Shown in pieces: positions 9,109-17,583 of a stretch of 64,000 bases of DNA. Position 1 is the first letter of the stretch, and each line of letters starts with the position of its first letter. The position numbers and the translations under genes are program-made. Location: NCBI RefSeq assembly GCF_000295935.2, contig NZ_ALWO02000040.1:82212-146211 (forward strand). Reading direction: 5' to 3'. Below the pieces are notes generated by a model. The model saw nothing but the letters and a program-made list of their open reading frames with translations, was not told the DNA's origin and ran no database searches. This DNA comes from Indibacter alkaliphilus LW1. Its GTDB lineage: Bacteria; Bacteroidota; Bacteroidia; Cytophagales; Cyclobacteriaceae.

Positions 9109-10094
9109 TTAAACCAAGATTTAGAATCTACCAAAACTTTCTCCTGTTGGTTGTGTCTGGCAAAGTTAAAACCAGGGTGTACTGCAAAAGCTCCTGATTC
9201 CCCATCCTTATTGATGGCCAAAAAACCCGCCTGAATATCTTTGATATCCTTGCTGTTTTTGGCTACCAGTCTTCTTACCGCTTCTTCGCATGCTTCCTGG
9301 GGTGTCCTTCCTTGACGCATCAGTTCAACAATCAAAAAACTTCCACAAATTCTAATAATTGACTCCCCCAATCCTGTGGCAGTGGCAGCCCCGACTTCAT
9401 CATCCACATACAAACCCGCACCTATGATAGGACTGTCCCCTACCCTACCGTGCATTTTGAATGCAAGACCAGAAGTAGTACAAGAACCCGCCATTTTCCC
9501 GTTTGCATCAATTCCGATCATTCCTATGGTATCATGGTTTTCTATATTGATGATCGGCTTGTATTTTGACTCTACTTTCCACTCCTTATACATTTCCTCA
9601 GCTTTGGGGCTTAGTGTTTCCTCTTCCATAGGGAAGCCCTGCGCAATGGCAAACTGACGTGCTCCTTCCCCCGCCAGCATCACATGGGGCGTTTCTTCCA
9701 TAACCCTTCTGGCCAAAGAAATCGGATGCCGTACCTGCCTCACAAAGGCAACTGTTCCACAGGAGCCATCCCCTTTCATAATAGATGCATCCAAAGTGGG
9801 GATACCCTCTCTATCAGGAAGCCCCTGAAGTCCCACAGATAAGTTATCCATATCGAGTTCTGTTACTTTCACACCTTCCTCCACTGCATCTACCAAGTTT
9901 CCGGATTGCACCAAAACCTCCCAAGCCCTATCATTGGCCGGCATGCCGTGCTCCCAGGTACTTAAGATAAGGGGTTTTTGACTTTGTGATTTTTTGGAAA
10001 AAGTGAAAGCTTCACCGGCTTTCAAAATTCCCGAAGGGAGCATCAATGACGTCCCCAATAATGAGGTTTTGAGGAATGACCTTCTGTTAGACAT
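9105..10094 (-). CDS. N4-(beta-N-acetylglucosaminyl)-L-asparaginase (glycosylasparaginase)
   Basis: A 329-residue Ntn-hydrolase with a Tat-like leader (SNRRSFLKTSLLG followed by a hydrophobic stretch). The autocleavage site and nucleophile is Thr189 in NHDTIGMIG, followed by the substrate-binding signature GRVGDSPIIGAGLYVDDEVGAATATGLGE-type region (Arg/Asp pocket). Family members cleave the GlcNAc-Asn bond of N-glycopeptides, as in Elizabethkingia. Export by Tat would place it in the periplasm. It is first gene of a three-gene operon with cutC and a sugar acetyltransferase, which suggests use of glycopeptide breakdown products. Confidence 0.92.
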   Translation of the reverse strand: MSNRRSFLKTSLLGTSLMLPSGILKAGEAFTFSKKSQSQKPLILSTWEHGMPANDRAWEVLVQSGNLVDAVEEGVKVTELDMDNLSVGLQGLPDREGIPTLDASIMKGDGSCGTVAFVRQVRHPISLARRVMEETPHVMLAGEGARQFAIAQGFPMEEETLSPKAEEMYKEWKVESKYKPIINIENHDTIGMIGIDANGKMAGSCTTSGLAFKMHGRVGDSPIIGAGLYVDDEVGAATATGLGESIIRICGSFLIVELMRQGRTPQEACEEAVRRLVAKNSKDIKDIQAGFLAINKDGESGAFAVHPGFNFARHNQQEKVLVDSKSWFK

Positions 10095-10543
10095 GGGGTT
10101 TTATATTTTTAGATATTATCATGAACAAATCAATGTGGCAACAATATCATAAAAATATCAAGGACTTCTTTAAACTTTAATAAAAAAATTAAAAAAGTAT
10201 CGACCATTGGTAAAAGACTATTTACGCATTTCGAAAAACAATCTTAATTTTGAACTTGCTTAAAAGTCTAACCTGCCAGGTTTTACCTAATATTTTGGTT
10301 TAAATTATTTAGATTTATTAACCTGGCAGGTTTTAAGCTTATTTTAGATTCTGAATATCGGAAATTTTACGACAAACGTGATTTAAAGAATTTACCTATG
10401 GTTTAGAACCAATCCCATAAATCGGGACAGCTTATCCATGAATATCGGTGTGCAATAAAAAACAAGATTTTTAATGGCTACTGGCATCATTCCGGATCTA
10501 CTTATCTTAGACTATACAAAATTAAATACCAAACATAAAGCCC
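10095..10543. other. Divergent intergenic region
   Basis: About 450 bases between the divergent glycosylasparaginase and creatininase genes. It contains the AACCTGSCAGGTT inverted pair listed separately and otherwise AT-rich sequence expected to hold the two promoters. I see no gene or RNA that I can support. Confidence 0.6.
10270..10332. repeat. Inverted pair AACCTGCCAGGTT / AACCTGGCAGGTT
   Basis: A 13-base near-palindrome at 10270-10282 and its exact reverse complement at 10320-10332, separated by 37 AT-rich bases. The two arms could pair with each other into a long hairpin or each fold alone. It looks like a small dispersed palindromic element or a degenerate MITE end; no gene ends here that would need a terminator. 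Confidence 0.85.
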
Positions 10544-11305
10544 ATGAGACCTTATATACTTGCTGAAAACAACTGGAAGAACCTCAAAACAGAACGTTTT
10601 GAACTGGCAGTTCTTCCTTGGGGAGCAACTGAAGCCCACAATTACCACATGCCTTATGGTACGGACATATATGAGGCGGATGCCATTGCCGGTGAGGCCG
10701 GTAGAATTGCCTGGGAAAAAGGCTCAAAAGTTACAGTGCTGCCCACTATCCCTTTTGGTGTAAATACTGGCCAACATGACATCTACTTGGATATCAACAT
10801 GAATCCAAGTACCCAAATGGCCATTATCAGGGACATTCTCACTGTACTCAACAGACAGGGAGTCAAGAAATTTCTGATTGTCAACAGTCATGGAGGTAAT
10901 GATTTTAAAACCATGCTCAGGGAACTGGGACTTGAATTTCCGGAAATGTTATTGATGACCTGCAACTGGTTTCAGGCTTTGGACAAAAGCAAATATTTTG
11001 AGAAAGCCGGAGACCATGCTGATGAAATGGAAACCAGCCTGATCATGCATTTACACCCGGAATTGGTAGGTCCTTTGGAAGAGGCCGGAGACGGAAAAGA
11101 AAAAATGCCGAAGATCGAAAGTCTAAAGGAAAAATGGGCTTGGGCAGAGAGACGATGGTCACAGGTCACAGAAGATACCGGTATTGGCAATCCTAAAAAA
11201 GCAAGCGCAGAAAAAGGCAAAAGGTATTTTGATGACGTTTGCCACAAAGTGGCCAAGCTGATGGAAGAAATATGCCAAGCTGATATTGGGGATTTGTATA
11301 AGTAG
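10544..11305 (+). CDS. Creatininase family amidohydrolase
   Basis: A 253-residue protein with the family's metal-site motifs in order: LPWGATEAHNYHMPYGTD near residue 25-42, NSHGGNDF near 122, and DHADEMETS near 165. Creatininase-family enzymes are cytoplasmic metal-dependent amidohydrolases acting on creatinine or small heterocyclic amides such as the formamide intermediates of flavin and mycofactocin pathways. The substrate here is unknown. It is a single gene with convergent neighbour 11464-15009. Confidence 0.85.
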   Translation: MRPYILAENNWKNLKTERFELAVLPWGATEAHNYHMPYGTDIYEADAIAGEAGRIAWEKGSKVTVLPTIPFGVNTGQHDIYLDINMNPSTQMAIIRDILTVLNRQGVKKFLIVNSHGGNDFKTMLRELGLEFPEMLLMTCNWFQALDKSKYFEKAGDHADEMETSLIMHLHPELVGPLEEAGDGKEKMPKIESLKEKWAWAERRWSQVTEDTGIGNPKKASAEKGKRYFDDVCHKVAKLMEEICQADIGDLYK

Positions 11306-11463
11306 AAATTAGAAGCAAGAAACAAGAAGCAAGACACAAGAGTCTCAGAAATTTCCGATTTACGACGCTTTGTTAAATTTTTATGGATGAGTTCTTAGAA
11401 TTGCCTCACCTTGTCATCTCGACGCAGGAGATATCTGATCTAATTTTAAACCAATGACACACT

Positions 11464-14400
11464 TTATTTCATCCCAAGCTCAGCACCCGTTAGCGGCAGG
11501 TCCTCTTGATTTCCTCTGTAATCTATACCCTTTATGGATTTCAAATTCTCTGGTAAGATTATCGCCTGAGACGAATTACTGAGAAAACCAGAACGGTTGT
11601 AAACCTCAATCTTTTGGCGCTTACCATCCTGAAATTCCAAAATCAAGCTATGAAACTTTGTAGGGGTATTAAATATCTGCTTATCTGATGCTTGTGTACT
11701 TTCATGAATCAATAGCCTAGATCTATTTTGAGAAGAAATATATAACTGTCGACCATCCTTTCCCATAAGCAAAACCATAGCTTTGGCATCACCAGGAACT
11801 ACAAAACCACTTTCTAAAGAGCGAACAGGCTCAAAACCTCCTTTTCCATCACCCAACAAAACTAATCCGTTGAATGCATCATACCTTCCCGAAAACACTT
11901 CATTACCATAATCATTTCCAATCAAAAGCACATCCAATTCCCCATCACCGTTGACATCCGCTATGGTGATACCATTGACAGGAGCTGTTTGAGCCATTAA
12001 TGGCAATTCATGCACCTTAAACTTCCCTCCACCGAGATTTTCAATGTAAGACGTCCTGTCATAATTCCCTTCAAGCTGGACTACATCTTCCAGTTCTTCC
12101 GGGGTAAAAAGGCTCTGCTCAGTTACTCTGCCATATTCTTTGTACCTACTGAATTTTCTCCTGAAAAGCGTACTTTGACCATAGAGGTCATCCCAGTAGT
12201 GTGCCGGAACAGAGAGGTAATTCCCCGAATTGTCTTTGAAATAGGTGAAAATCACAGGATCAATACTTTTGTTTCCATCAAAGTCCTTGGCGTAAACCCT
12301 TACCGGCCTTTCCTCAGAAGGATGATAGTAATTATTGGCTCCCAAATTTCCAAGGATATAATCAGTCTTGCCGTTCTTATTGAAATCTCCTGTTGCAATA
12401 CTATTCCACCAGCCAAGATATTTTTCAAGGCCTGTATTATTCATTTTTTCCAATGAAGAACCATTATTTTTGAAGATAGTGATTGGCATCAATTCTCCTA
12501 CCACCATCAAATCCGGAATACCATCATCATCGACATCAGTCCATACCGCATCAGTGACCATCCCCACATTTCTTAATTCCGGAGCAACTTCATCAGTTAC
12601 ATCTTTGAGCACACCAGATTCATTTCTTAAAATAAAAGAACGGTCTGGAAGCGGGTACTGTCCTATGCCTGTTCTTCCTCCTACAAAAAGATCCATGAAA
12701 CCATCTCCATTGAAATCTGCGGCACGAATCACTGTTCCGCTGGCTTCTACTTTTGCCTGATCAGTAGATGCTTTGGAGAAGTTCCCCTTTCCGTCATTGA
12801 TAAAAATACGGTCTATATACTCTTCTGCTCCCGGTCTGAATTCAGAGCTTCCGGATACCAAATAGAGGTCGAGATCACCATCATTGTCCAAGTCAAAAAG
12901 CATAATCCCCATTTCCTCGTAGCGCTTATCTTCCTCTTTTTCAAAAAGGTTTTTTTCTGAAAAAGTACCATCATCCTCCTGAAAATAAATTACCGGAGAA
13001 TAACCGGCTGCACTTCCTACAATAAAATCCTCATTGCCATCACCATTGATATCCCCTACTGCCAAGCTTGGACCAAACTGAGTGAGCTTGTGTGGAAGTG
13101 TACGCTGTATATTATAATCTATTTTATCCTCCTCCTGATGGAAAAAGTCTACCCCCAATTCAGCAGAAACCTCTTTGAACATTGGACTAACCTCTTTAGG
13201 ACTGAAAGGAAACTTTGGTTTTTTTAAACCTGGGTTTAATGCATTGGCATAATTGACTTCGAGCACCTGATTCGGTTTCACAGGCTCAATTGACTGGTGC
13301 CTCCCATCCTGCCATAACACTTCCAAGATCAGGCCCTCTCTTGATTCCCCTAATCCAAAATGAACAACATCTTCTACAGCAGACATGTAACCTCTTGAAA
13401 TTTGCTGCTCGTGGTAAATAAAATCACCGACAGACTTTCTGAGAACCAATTTGGCACCTATACCCATTGGATTGTCAGTAGGTCCTTTCAGTTTCACTCT
13501 CAGGTAATTTCCCTTTTCCGATTTATTATGTAGGGTGTTTTCAAAAACAAAAGCCGGATCATTGATATTATTGACGACATAGTCTAAATCTCCATCCCCA
13601 TCCAGATCCACAAACACGGCTCCATTGGAAAAGGATGGCTTATTGAGCCCCCACTTTTCCCCAACATCTTCAAAGGTCCAATCCCCCTTATTTTTAAAAG
13701 AGTAATTGGGTATTTTGACAATGGGTATGGAATCCAGAAGCTGCCTTGTGCTAGCTACACCTCCAACATCCGCCCGATAATTGGCAAAATCCTTATCTGT
13801 GATGTCCCGGGGAAAACCATTGGTCACCAACAAGTCCCGCTGCCCGTCATTGTCCACATCCACAAACAAAGGAGACCAGGACCAATCGGTCTGATACACC
13901 CCTGCCATAAATCCGATTTCGCTGTAAGGTACACCGGGACCATTACCCACATGAAGCATATTTCTTACATGCTGGTATTCATAGCCCCACTGCTCATTGG
14001 AAATATAGGTCTGATAAGGATTCTTGGCGATGGTGGTTTTCTTTCTGAAATTGGTTTCGCCCAACATATCCAAAGTAATGATATCTACAAATCCATCATT
14101 GTTGTAGTCCGCTATATCAGAGCCCATAGAAAACATGCTTTGGTGCCGGATATATTCCTTAGTCTGATTGGAAAAGGTGCCGTCCTGATTATTGATATAC
14201 AGGATATCATTCGGCGTGTAATCGTTGGAAATATAAATATCCGGCCAGCCGTCAAAATTGATATCTGCAATGGCCAATCCAAGACCAAAGCCTTCTATGG
14301 TAATTCCTGCCTCAATGGTCACGTCTGAAAAAGTCCCATCCCCATTATTGCGGTAAAGTCTGTCATTATTGATTGCAGAACCATCCGTTATTTTCTCTCT

Positions 14401-15009
14401 GAAATTGGAAGGGATTGATTTACTCTGTTCATTATTGAGGACATAGAGATCCAAATGACCATCATTATCATAGTCGAAAAAAGTAGCCATCATGCTGTTG
14501 CCCGTTTCAGCAATCCCATATTGGGCAGCCTTTTCTTCGAAGTAAGGATTCCCGTCTTCATCAAGACCTTGATTTACAAAAAGCATGTTTGCTCTTTTTT
14601 CCATTTCCGGAAACATTGCGGCACAGACATAAATATCCATCCAACCATCTCCATTGATGTCCACAATGGTCACACCCGTACTCCACCTATCGGCAGCGGC
14701 TGTGCCTGAACCATTTGTTATGTCTTCAAATTTTAGGTTTCCTTTGTTGAGGTATAGTTTATTAGCCACCTGATTCCCTGTAAAGTACAGATCCGGCAAT
14801 CCGTCATTGTTGAAATCAGCGACAGCCACACCGCCTCCGTTGAAAATATATTCGTCTGTCAGGATATTGAAAGAATCCGTTTCTACAATTTCATTATTGA
14901 AATGAATACCGGTCTCATTTGGGGACTTGAGGACGAATAAGGTTTCGGGGGATTTTTTGCAGGATGAAAGCAGCACCAAAGCACTGCACATCAATAGGAT
15001 AATTCTCAT
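11464..15009 (-). CDS. CRTAC1-like VCBS repeat lipoprotein with ASPIC/UnbV domain
   Basis: A 1181-residue lipoprotein with signal cleavage before Cys17 (LLSSCKKS). The first half has many FG-GAP/VCBS repeats (DFNNDGLPDLYF, DINGDGWMDIYV, DYDNDGHLDLYV, DVDNDGQRDLLV, DLDGDGDLDYVV). An ASPIC/UnbV domain at about residues 500-590 (MGIGAKLVLR, VVHFGLGE) is followed by a second propeller set (DINGDGNEDFIV, DLDNDGDLDLYL, DFNGDGFMDLFV, DVNGDGELDVLL). Such proteins often sit beside SusC/SusD genes in Bacteroidota and are thought to be surface binding proteins of the uptake locus. It follows SusD after 780 bases that contain a terminator, so it probably has its own promoter or depends on read-through. 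Confidence 0.87.
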   Translation of the reverse strand: MRIILLMCSALVLLSSCKKSPETLFVLKSPNETGIHFNNEIVETDSFNILTDEYIFNGGGVAVADFNNDGLPDLYFTGNQVANKLYLNKGNLKFEDITNGSGTAAADRWSTGVTIVDINGDGWMDIYVCAAMFPEMEKRANMLFVNQGLDEDGNPYFEEKAAQYGIAETGNSMMATFFDYDNDGHLDLYVLNNEQSKSIPSNFREKITDGSAINNDRLYRNNGDGTFSDVTIEAGITIEGFGLGLAIADINFDGWPDIYISNDYTPNDILYINNQDGTFSNQTKEYIRHQSMFSMGSDIADYNNDGFVDIITLDMLGETNFRKKTTIAKNPYQTYISNEQWGYEYQHVRNMLHVGNGPGVPYSEIGFMAGVYQTDWSWSPLFVDVDNDGQRDLLVTNGFPRDITDKDFANYRADVGGVASTRQLLDSIPIVKIPNYSFKNKGDWTFEDVGEKWGLNKPSFSNGAVFVDLDGDGDLDYVVNNINDPAFVFENTLHNKSEKGNYLRVKLKGPTDNPMGIGAKLVLRKSVGDFIYHEQQISRGYMSAVEDVVHFGLGESREGLILEVLWQDGRHQSIEPVKPNQVLEVNYANALNPGLKKPKFPFSPKEVSPMFKEVSAELGVDFFHQEEDKIDYNIQRTLPHKLTQFGPSLAVGDINGDGNEDFIVGSAAGYSPVIYFQEDDGTFSEKNLFEKEEDKRYEEMGIMLFDLDNDGDLDLYLVSGSSEFRPGAEEYIDRIFINDGKGNFSKASTDQAKVEASGTVIRAADFNGDGFMDLFVGGRTGIGQYPLPDRSFILRNESGVLKDVTDEVAPELRNVGMVTDAVWTDVDDDGIPDLMVVGELMPITIFKNNGSSLEKMNNTGLEKYLGWWNSIATGDFNKNGKTDYILGNLGANNYYHPSEERPVRVYAKDFDGNKSIDPVIFTYFKDNSGNYLSVPAHYWDDLYGQSTLFRRKFSRYKEYGRVTEQSLFTPEELEDVVQLEGNYDRTSYIENLGGGKFKVHELPLMAQTAPVNGITIADVNGDGELDVLLIGNDYGNEVFSGRYDAFNGLVLLGDGKGGFEPVRSLESGFVVPGDAKAMVLLMGKDGRQLYISSQNRSRLLIHESTQASDKQIFNTPTKFHSLILEFQDGKRQKIEVYNRSGFLSNSSQAIILPENLKSIKGIDYRGNQEDLPLTGAELGMK

Positions 15010-15192
15010 GGGTAATAACAGGTTGTGTTGGGCTTAATAGAAACCAAATATTGGTATTTATTTATTAAAAGGCGAAAGGATTTGAGGGAATTTTGACTTT
15101 AAAGGCCAATTACCAAGCTTAGACCAACAAATAAATGTGATGGAAATCTACGTGTAGGCTGTAAATAATGTGATAGAGGGTGAAGGGTATGT

Positions 15193-15214
15193 CCGTTCGT
15201 GAGGACACGAACGG
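15193..15214. repeat. Perfect hairpin CCGTTCGTG-AGGA-CACGAACGG
   Basis: Nine-base perfect arms around a four-base loop. No T-tract follows on either side, so it is not a standard intrinsic terminator. It is probably a dispersed palindromic element, and lies about 185 bases upstream of the CRTAC1-like gene start. Confidence 0.85.
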
Positions 15215-15388
15215 TGGCGGTAATACATATAGACATCTTTTAGCTCTGCCCCTCGAAAATCGTATCCGCCCGGATGACTAGTCGGACAGGCTTCATCCTT
15301 GTCAATAATAACTATTCACTTTTTCATCCCTCATCCTTTCCCCTATTCACTAATAACTACTCACTGACAACTATTCTCTCCCGACCAT

Positions 15389-15417
15389 GTCCCGTAGATG
15401 TCCCGTGTGTGTCCCGT
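15389..15417. repeat. Three GTCCCGT repeats at 11-base period
   Basis: Identical heptamers GTCCCGT begin at 15389, 15400 and 15411, exactly one helical turn apart. Such phasing can mark protein binding on one face of DNA, or may simply be an 11-base tandem duplication. Confidence 0.8.
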
Positions 15418-15729
15418 AAATTCGCCTACTTTTCGCTAAAATCAAAGAATTCATTGTACTTTTTTGAGGAAATAATTTATCCAAAAAAATCTTGGTGAAT
15501 TACACCCTTTTGAGGTCTGAAAAAATTCATATAGACAATTTACAAATTTACCCTTTACCTGACAGTATCTACTTTTGCCCAGGTTTCACAGCCCTGAACC
15601 AATCCCATAAAGGAACTGCAAATTGCCTTTTTCTTCCTCAAGTCCACCTTTTGATTTTGAAGAAAAAGGGTTTGGAGCTTTTGATATTTTCCTTTCAGAA
15701 ATGCCAGTTTACACTCCTCCAAACAACAC

Positions 15730-15758
15730 AAAAAAAGGATGGCTTTCACCATCCCTTT
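15730..15758 (-). terminator. Intrinsic terminator after susD
   Basis: On the minus strand, GGATGG and CCATCC pair around a six-base loop and are followed by a run of seven T. It lies 33 bases past the SusD stop codon, so most SusC-SusD transcripts should end before the CRTAC1-like gene. Confidence 0.75.
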
Positions 15759-15790
15759 AAAGATATATAAATTATGAGGTTTAATGGTTC

Positions 15791-17527
15791 TTAGTTGAAA
15801 CCAGGGTTTTGCACAAGTCTATCTCCCATCAAGTCAATCTGGAACTGAGGAATTGGAAGTAGTTCATCTCTTCCAGGAGTGAAACTTGATCCACCGAGAG
15901 CTGCAACCAAGATAGCAGCATCATGAGCAAAATAGAAATCCAATTCTTCTTTCGCAATACCCCATCTAACAAGATCATAAAATCTTTGACCTTCCATACC
16001 CAGCTCTAATTTTCTTTCGAATCTTACGGCTGTCCTGGCAGTATTGGCATCAGTCCAAGCAGATTCATAAAGTCCGACTACATAATTAGCTGCCATAGAA
16101 CCATCATCTCTTAAGAGTTTAGAATTTACTGCTCTTTCTCTTACTCTATTTACCAATTCTCTTGCACGCTCAAGGTTACCCAATTCGACTTCTGCTTCTG
16201 CAGCCATCAACAATACGTCTGCAAACCTGATGATCATGATGTTGATTCCGGTATATCCTGGAGTCCAAGAAGCATTATCCTGAAAAGTGCCTTCTTCAGC
16301 TCTCTGGTAAACATATTTTTTCGGAGAATAAGGACCTCCATTAGGTTGGTTTCTGATCCAAGCTTGTCCTGGATGGTCTTGCCAATCCAAATAAGGAATA
16401 CCTCTTCTACCTACCGTATGATCCAATCTTGGATCAAGATTTCCTGCATCAGGAGTGAAAGGCTGATCAGAATTAATACCTTGATCATTTGCCACCCTAT
16501 TAGCTGGTTGATTAAAAGAATTATCAATCAATGGTAAACCTTGGGCATTTGTTCTAAAGCTATTCACAAAAGAAAAAGATGGCTGAAAGAATCCACAACA
16601 GTTACCTGGTCCATTTGGGCCGGTATTGTAAGGGAAGTTCAGGTCAAACTCAGGATTTGCATTGTTTACAGATCCTGTACCTGCTGCGGACTGATAAGCC
16701 CAAATTGATTCCTGATGATTGTCATTTGCTCCACGGAACATGTCATCATAATAAGGCACCAAGCCATAGCTCAAACCATTTGAAGTAACCCCATTCGCAA
16801 TGATATCATCAAATAACTGCTTCGCATCTGAGAAACGCTGTTGGTACATGTAAACCTTAGCCAAATAAGACTTGGCTGCCCAAGAGTTAACTCTACCCAC
16901 CTGTGCCTGAGTTGCGGGAAGGTTGTCTACTGCAAATTGAAAATCGGCAATTACAAAAGGAAGTACATCCTGGTCATTTCTCAATTCATTGAATCCTTCA
17001 GTACCATAATCATTATCTACATCCATGATGGGGACCCTGTTATAGTTTCTCCATAGCTCAAAATAGTAATGACCTCTTAAAAACCTGGCCTGACCCTCAA
17101 TATTTGCGGCCTGGGCGTCAGAGACGTCTTCTCCTCTCATTGCCAAGAGTCTTAAAGTACTGTTAGCTCTTGCAATACCTTCATAAAGACCTTGCCAATT
17201 GTTCTCAATAACATCAATGGTTGGATTGGCTTCAAATCTTTGAATAGGATTGATAGTAGCAAAATCACCGGGGTCAGTGCCTTTATTGGCATCTCCCCCT
17301 CTGATACTTCCCCACACCCAATTGGAAGGAGATGACATACGCTGATCCCTCCCGTTCACTTGAGAATATGCACCAATCAAGGTAGCATCAATACCTTCAA
17401 GTGAAGTAAGCTGAGCTTCTGAAAGCTGTCCCACAACTGGGACATCCAGAAAGTCTTCGCAACTGGTACCCACAAGCATAATTCCTGCTGTTAAGGCTGC
17501 TGCAATTTGAAATTTAAATTTTTTCAT
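15791..17527 (-). CDS. RagB/SusD family nutrient-binding lipoprotein
   Basis: A 578-residue SusD-like protein. The lipoprotein signal ends at Cys23 (MLVGTSCEDFLDV), followed by the typical EDFLDVPV start and helical TPR-like core (ARFLRGHYYFELWRNY, AKSYLAKVYMYQQ). The C-terminal signature is present: NIMIIRFADVLLMAAEAEVE, LVNRVRERA, VRFERKLELGMEGQRFYDLVRW. It acts as the hinged lid on the SusC barrel at the outer surface. It starts 56 bases after the SusC stop. The ligand cannot be told from sequence. Confidence 0.95.
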   Translation of the reverse strand: MKKFKFQIAAALTAGIMLVGTSCEDFLDVPVVGQLSEAQLTSLEGIDATLIGAYSQVNGRDQRMSSPSNWVWGSIRGGDANKGTDPGDFATINPIQRFEANPTIDVIENNWQGLYEGIARANSTLRLLAMRGEDVSDAQAANIEGQARFLRGHYYFELWRNYNRVPIMDVDNDYGTEGFNELRNDQDVLPFVIADFQFAVDNLPATQAQVGRVNSWAAKSYLAKVYMYQQRFSDAKQLFDDIIANGVTSNGLSYGLVPYYDDMFRGANDNHQESIWAYQSAAGTGSVNNANPEFDLNFPYNTGPNGPGNCCGFFQPSFSFVNSFRTNAQGLPLIDNSFNQPANRVANDQGINSDQPFTPDAGNLDPRLDHTVGRRGIPYLDWQDHPGQAWIRNQPNGGPYSPKKYVYQRAEEGTFQDNASWTPGYTGINIMIIRFADVLLMAAEAEVELGNLERARELVNRVRERAVNSKLLRDDGSMAANYVVGLYESAWTDANTARTAVRFERKLELGMEGQRFYDLVRWGIAKEELDFYFAHDAAILVAALGGSSFTPGRDELLPIPQFQIDLMGDRLVQNPGFN

Positions 17528-17583
17528 AATATATAAAGTCTATGAATTTTTGCTGTTAACACTTTGTTTCACAGAATGTTTGA

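Larger units (their letters stand above)
15010..15790. other. 780-base gap between SusD and the CRTAC1-like gene
   Basis: No gene is supported here. It contains, in minus-strand order after susD, a terminator at 15730-15758, a poorly coding stretch, three GTCCCGT repeats, scraps of the TCATCCT heptamer and ACTATTCACT-like short repeats, and a perfect hairpin at 15193-15214. Open frames on both strands around 15490-15770 overlap each other and show no family features. Confidence 0.6.

Noticed and set aside
15492..15770. Open frames of 92 and 65 codons on opposite strands after susD
   Set aside because: They overlap each other and the susD terminator, show no family motif, and lie in a repeat-rich gap.
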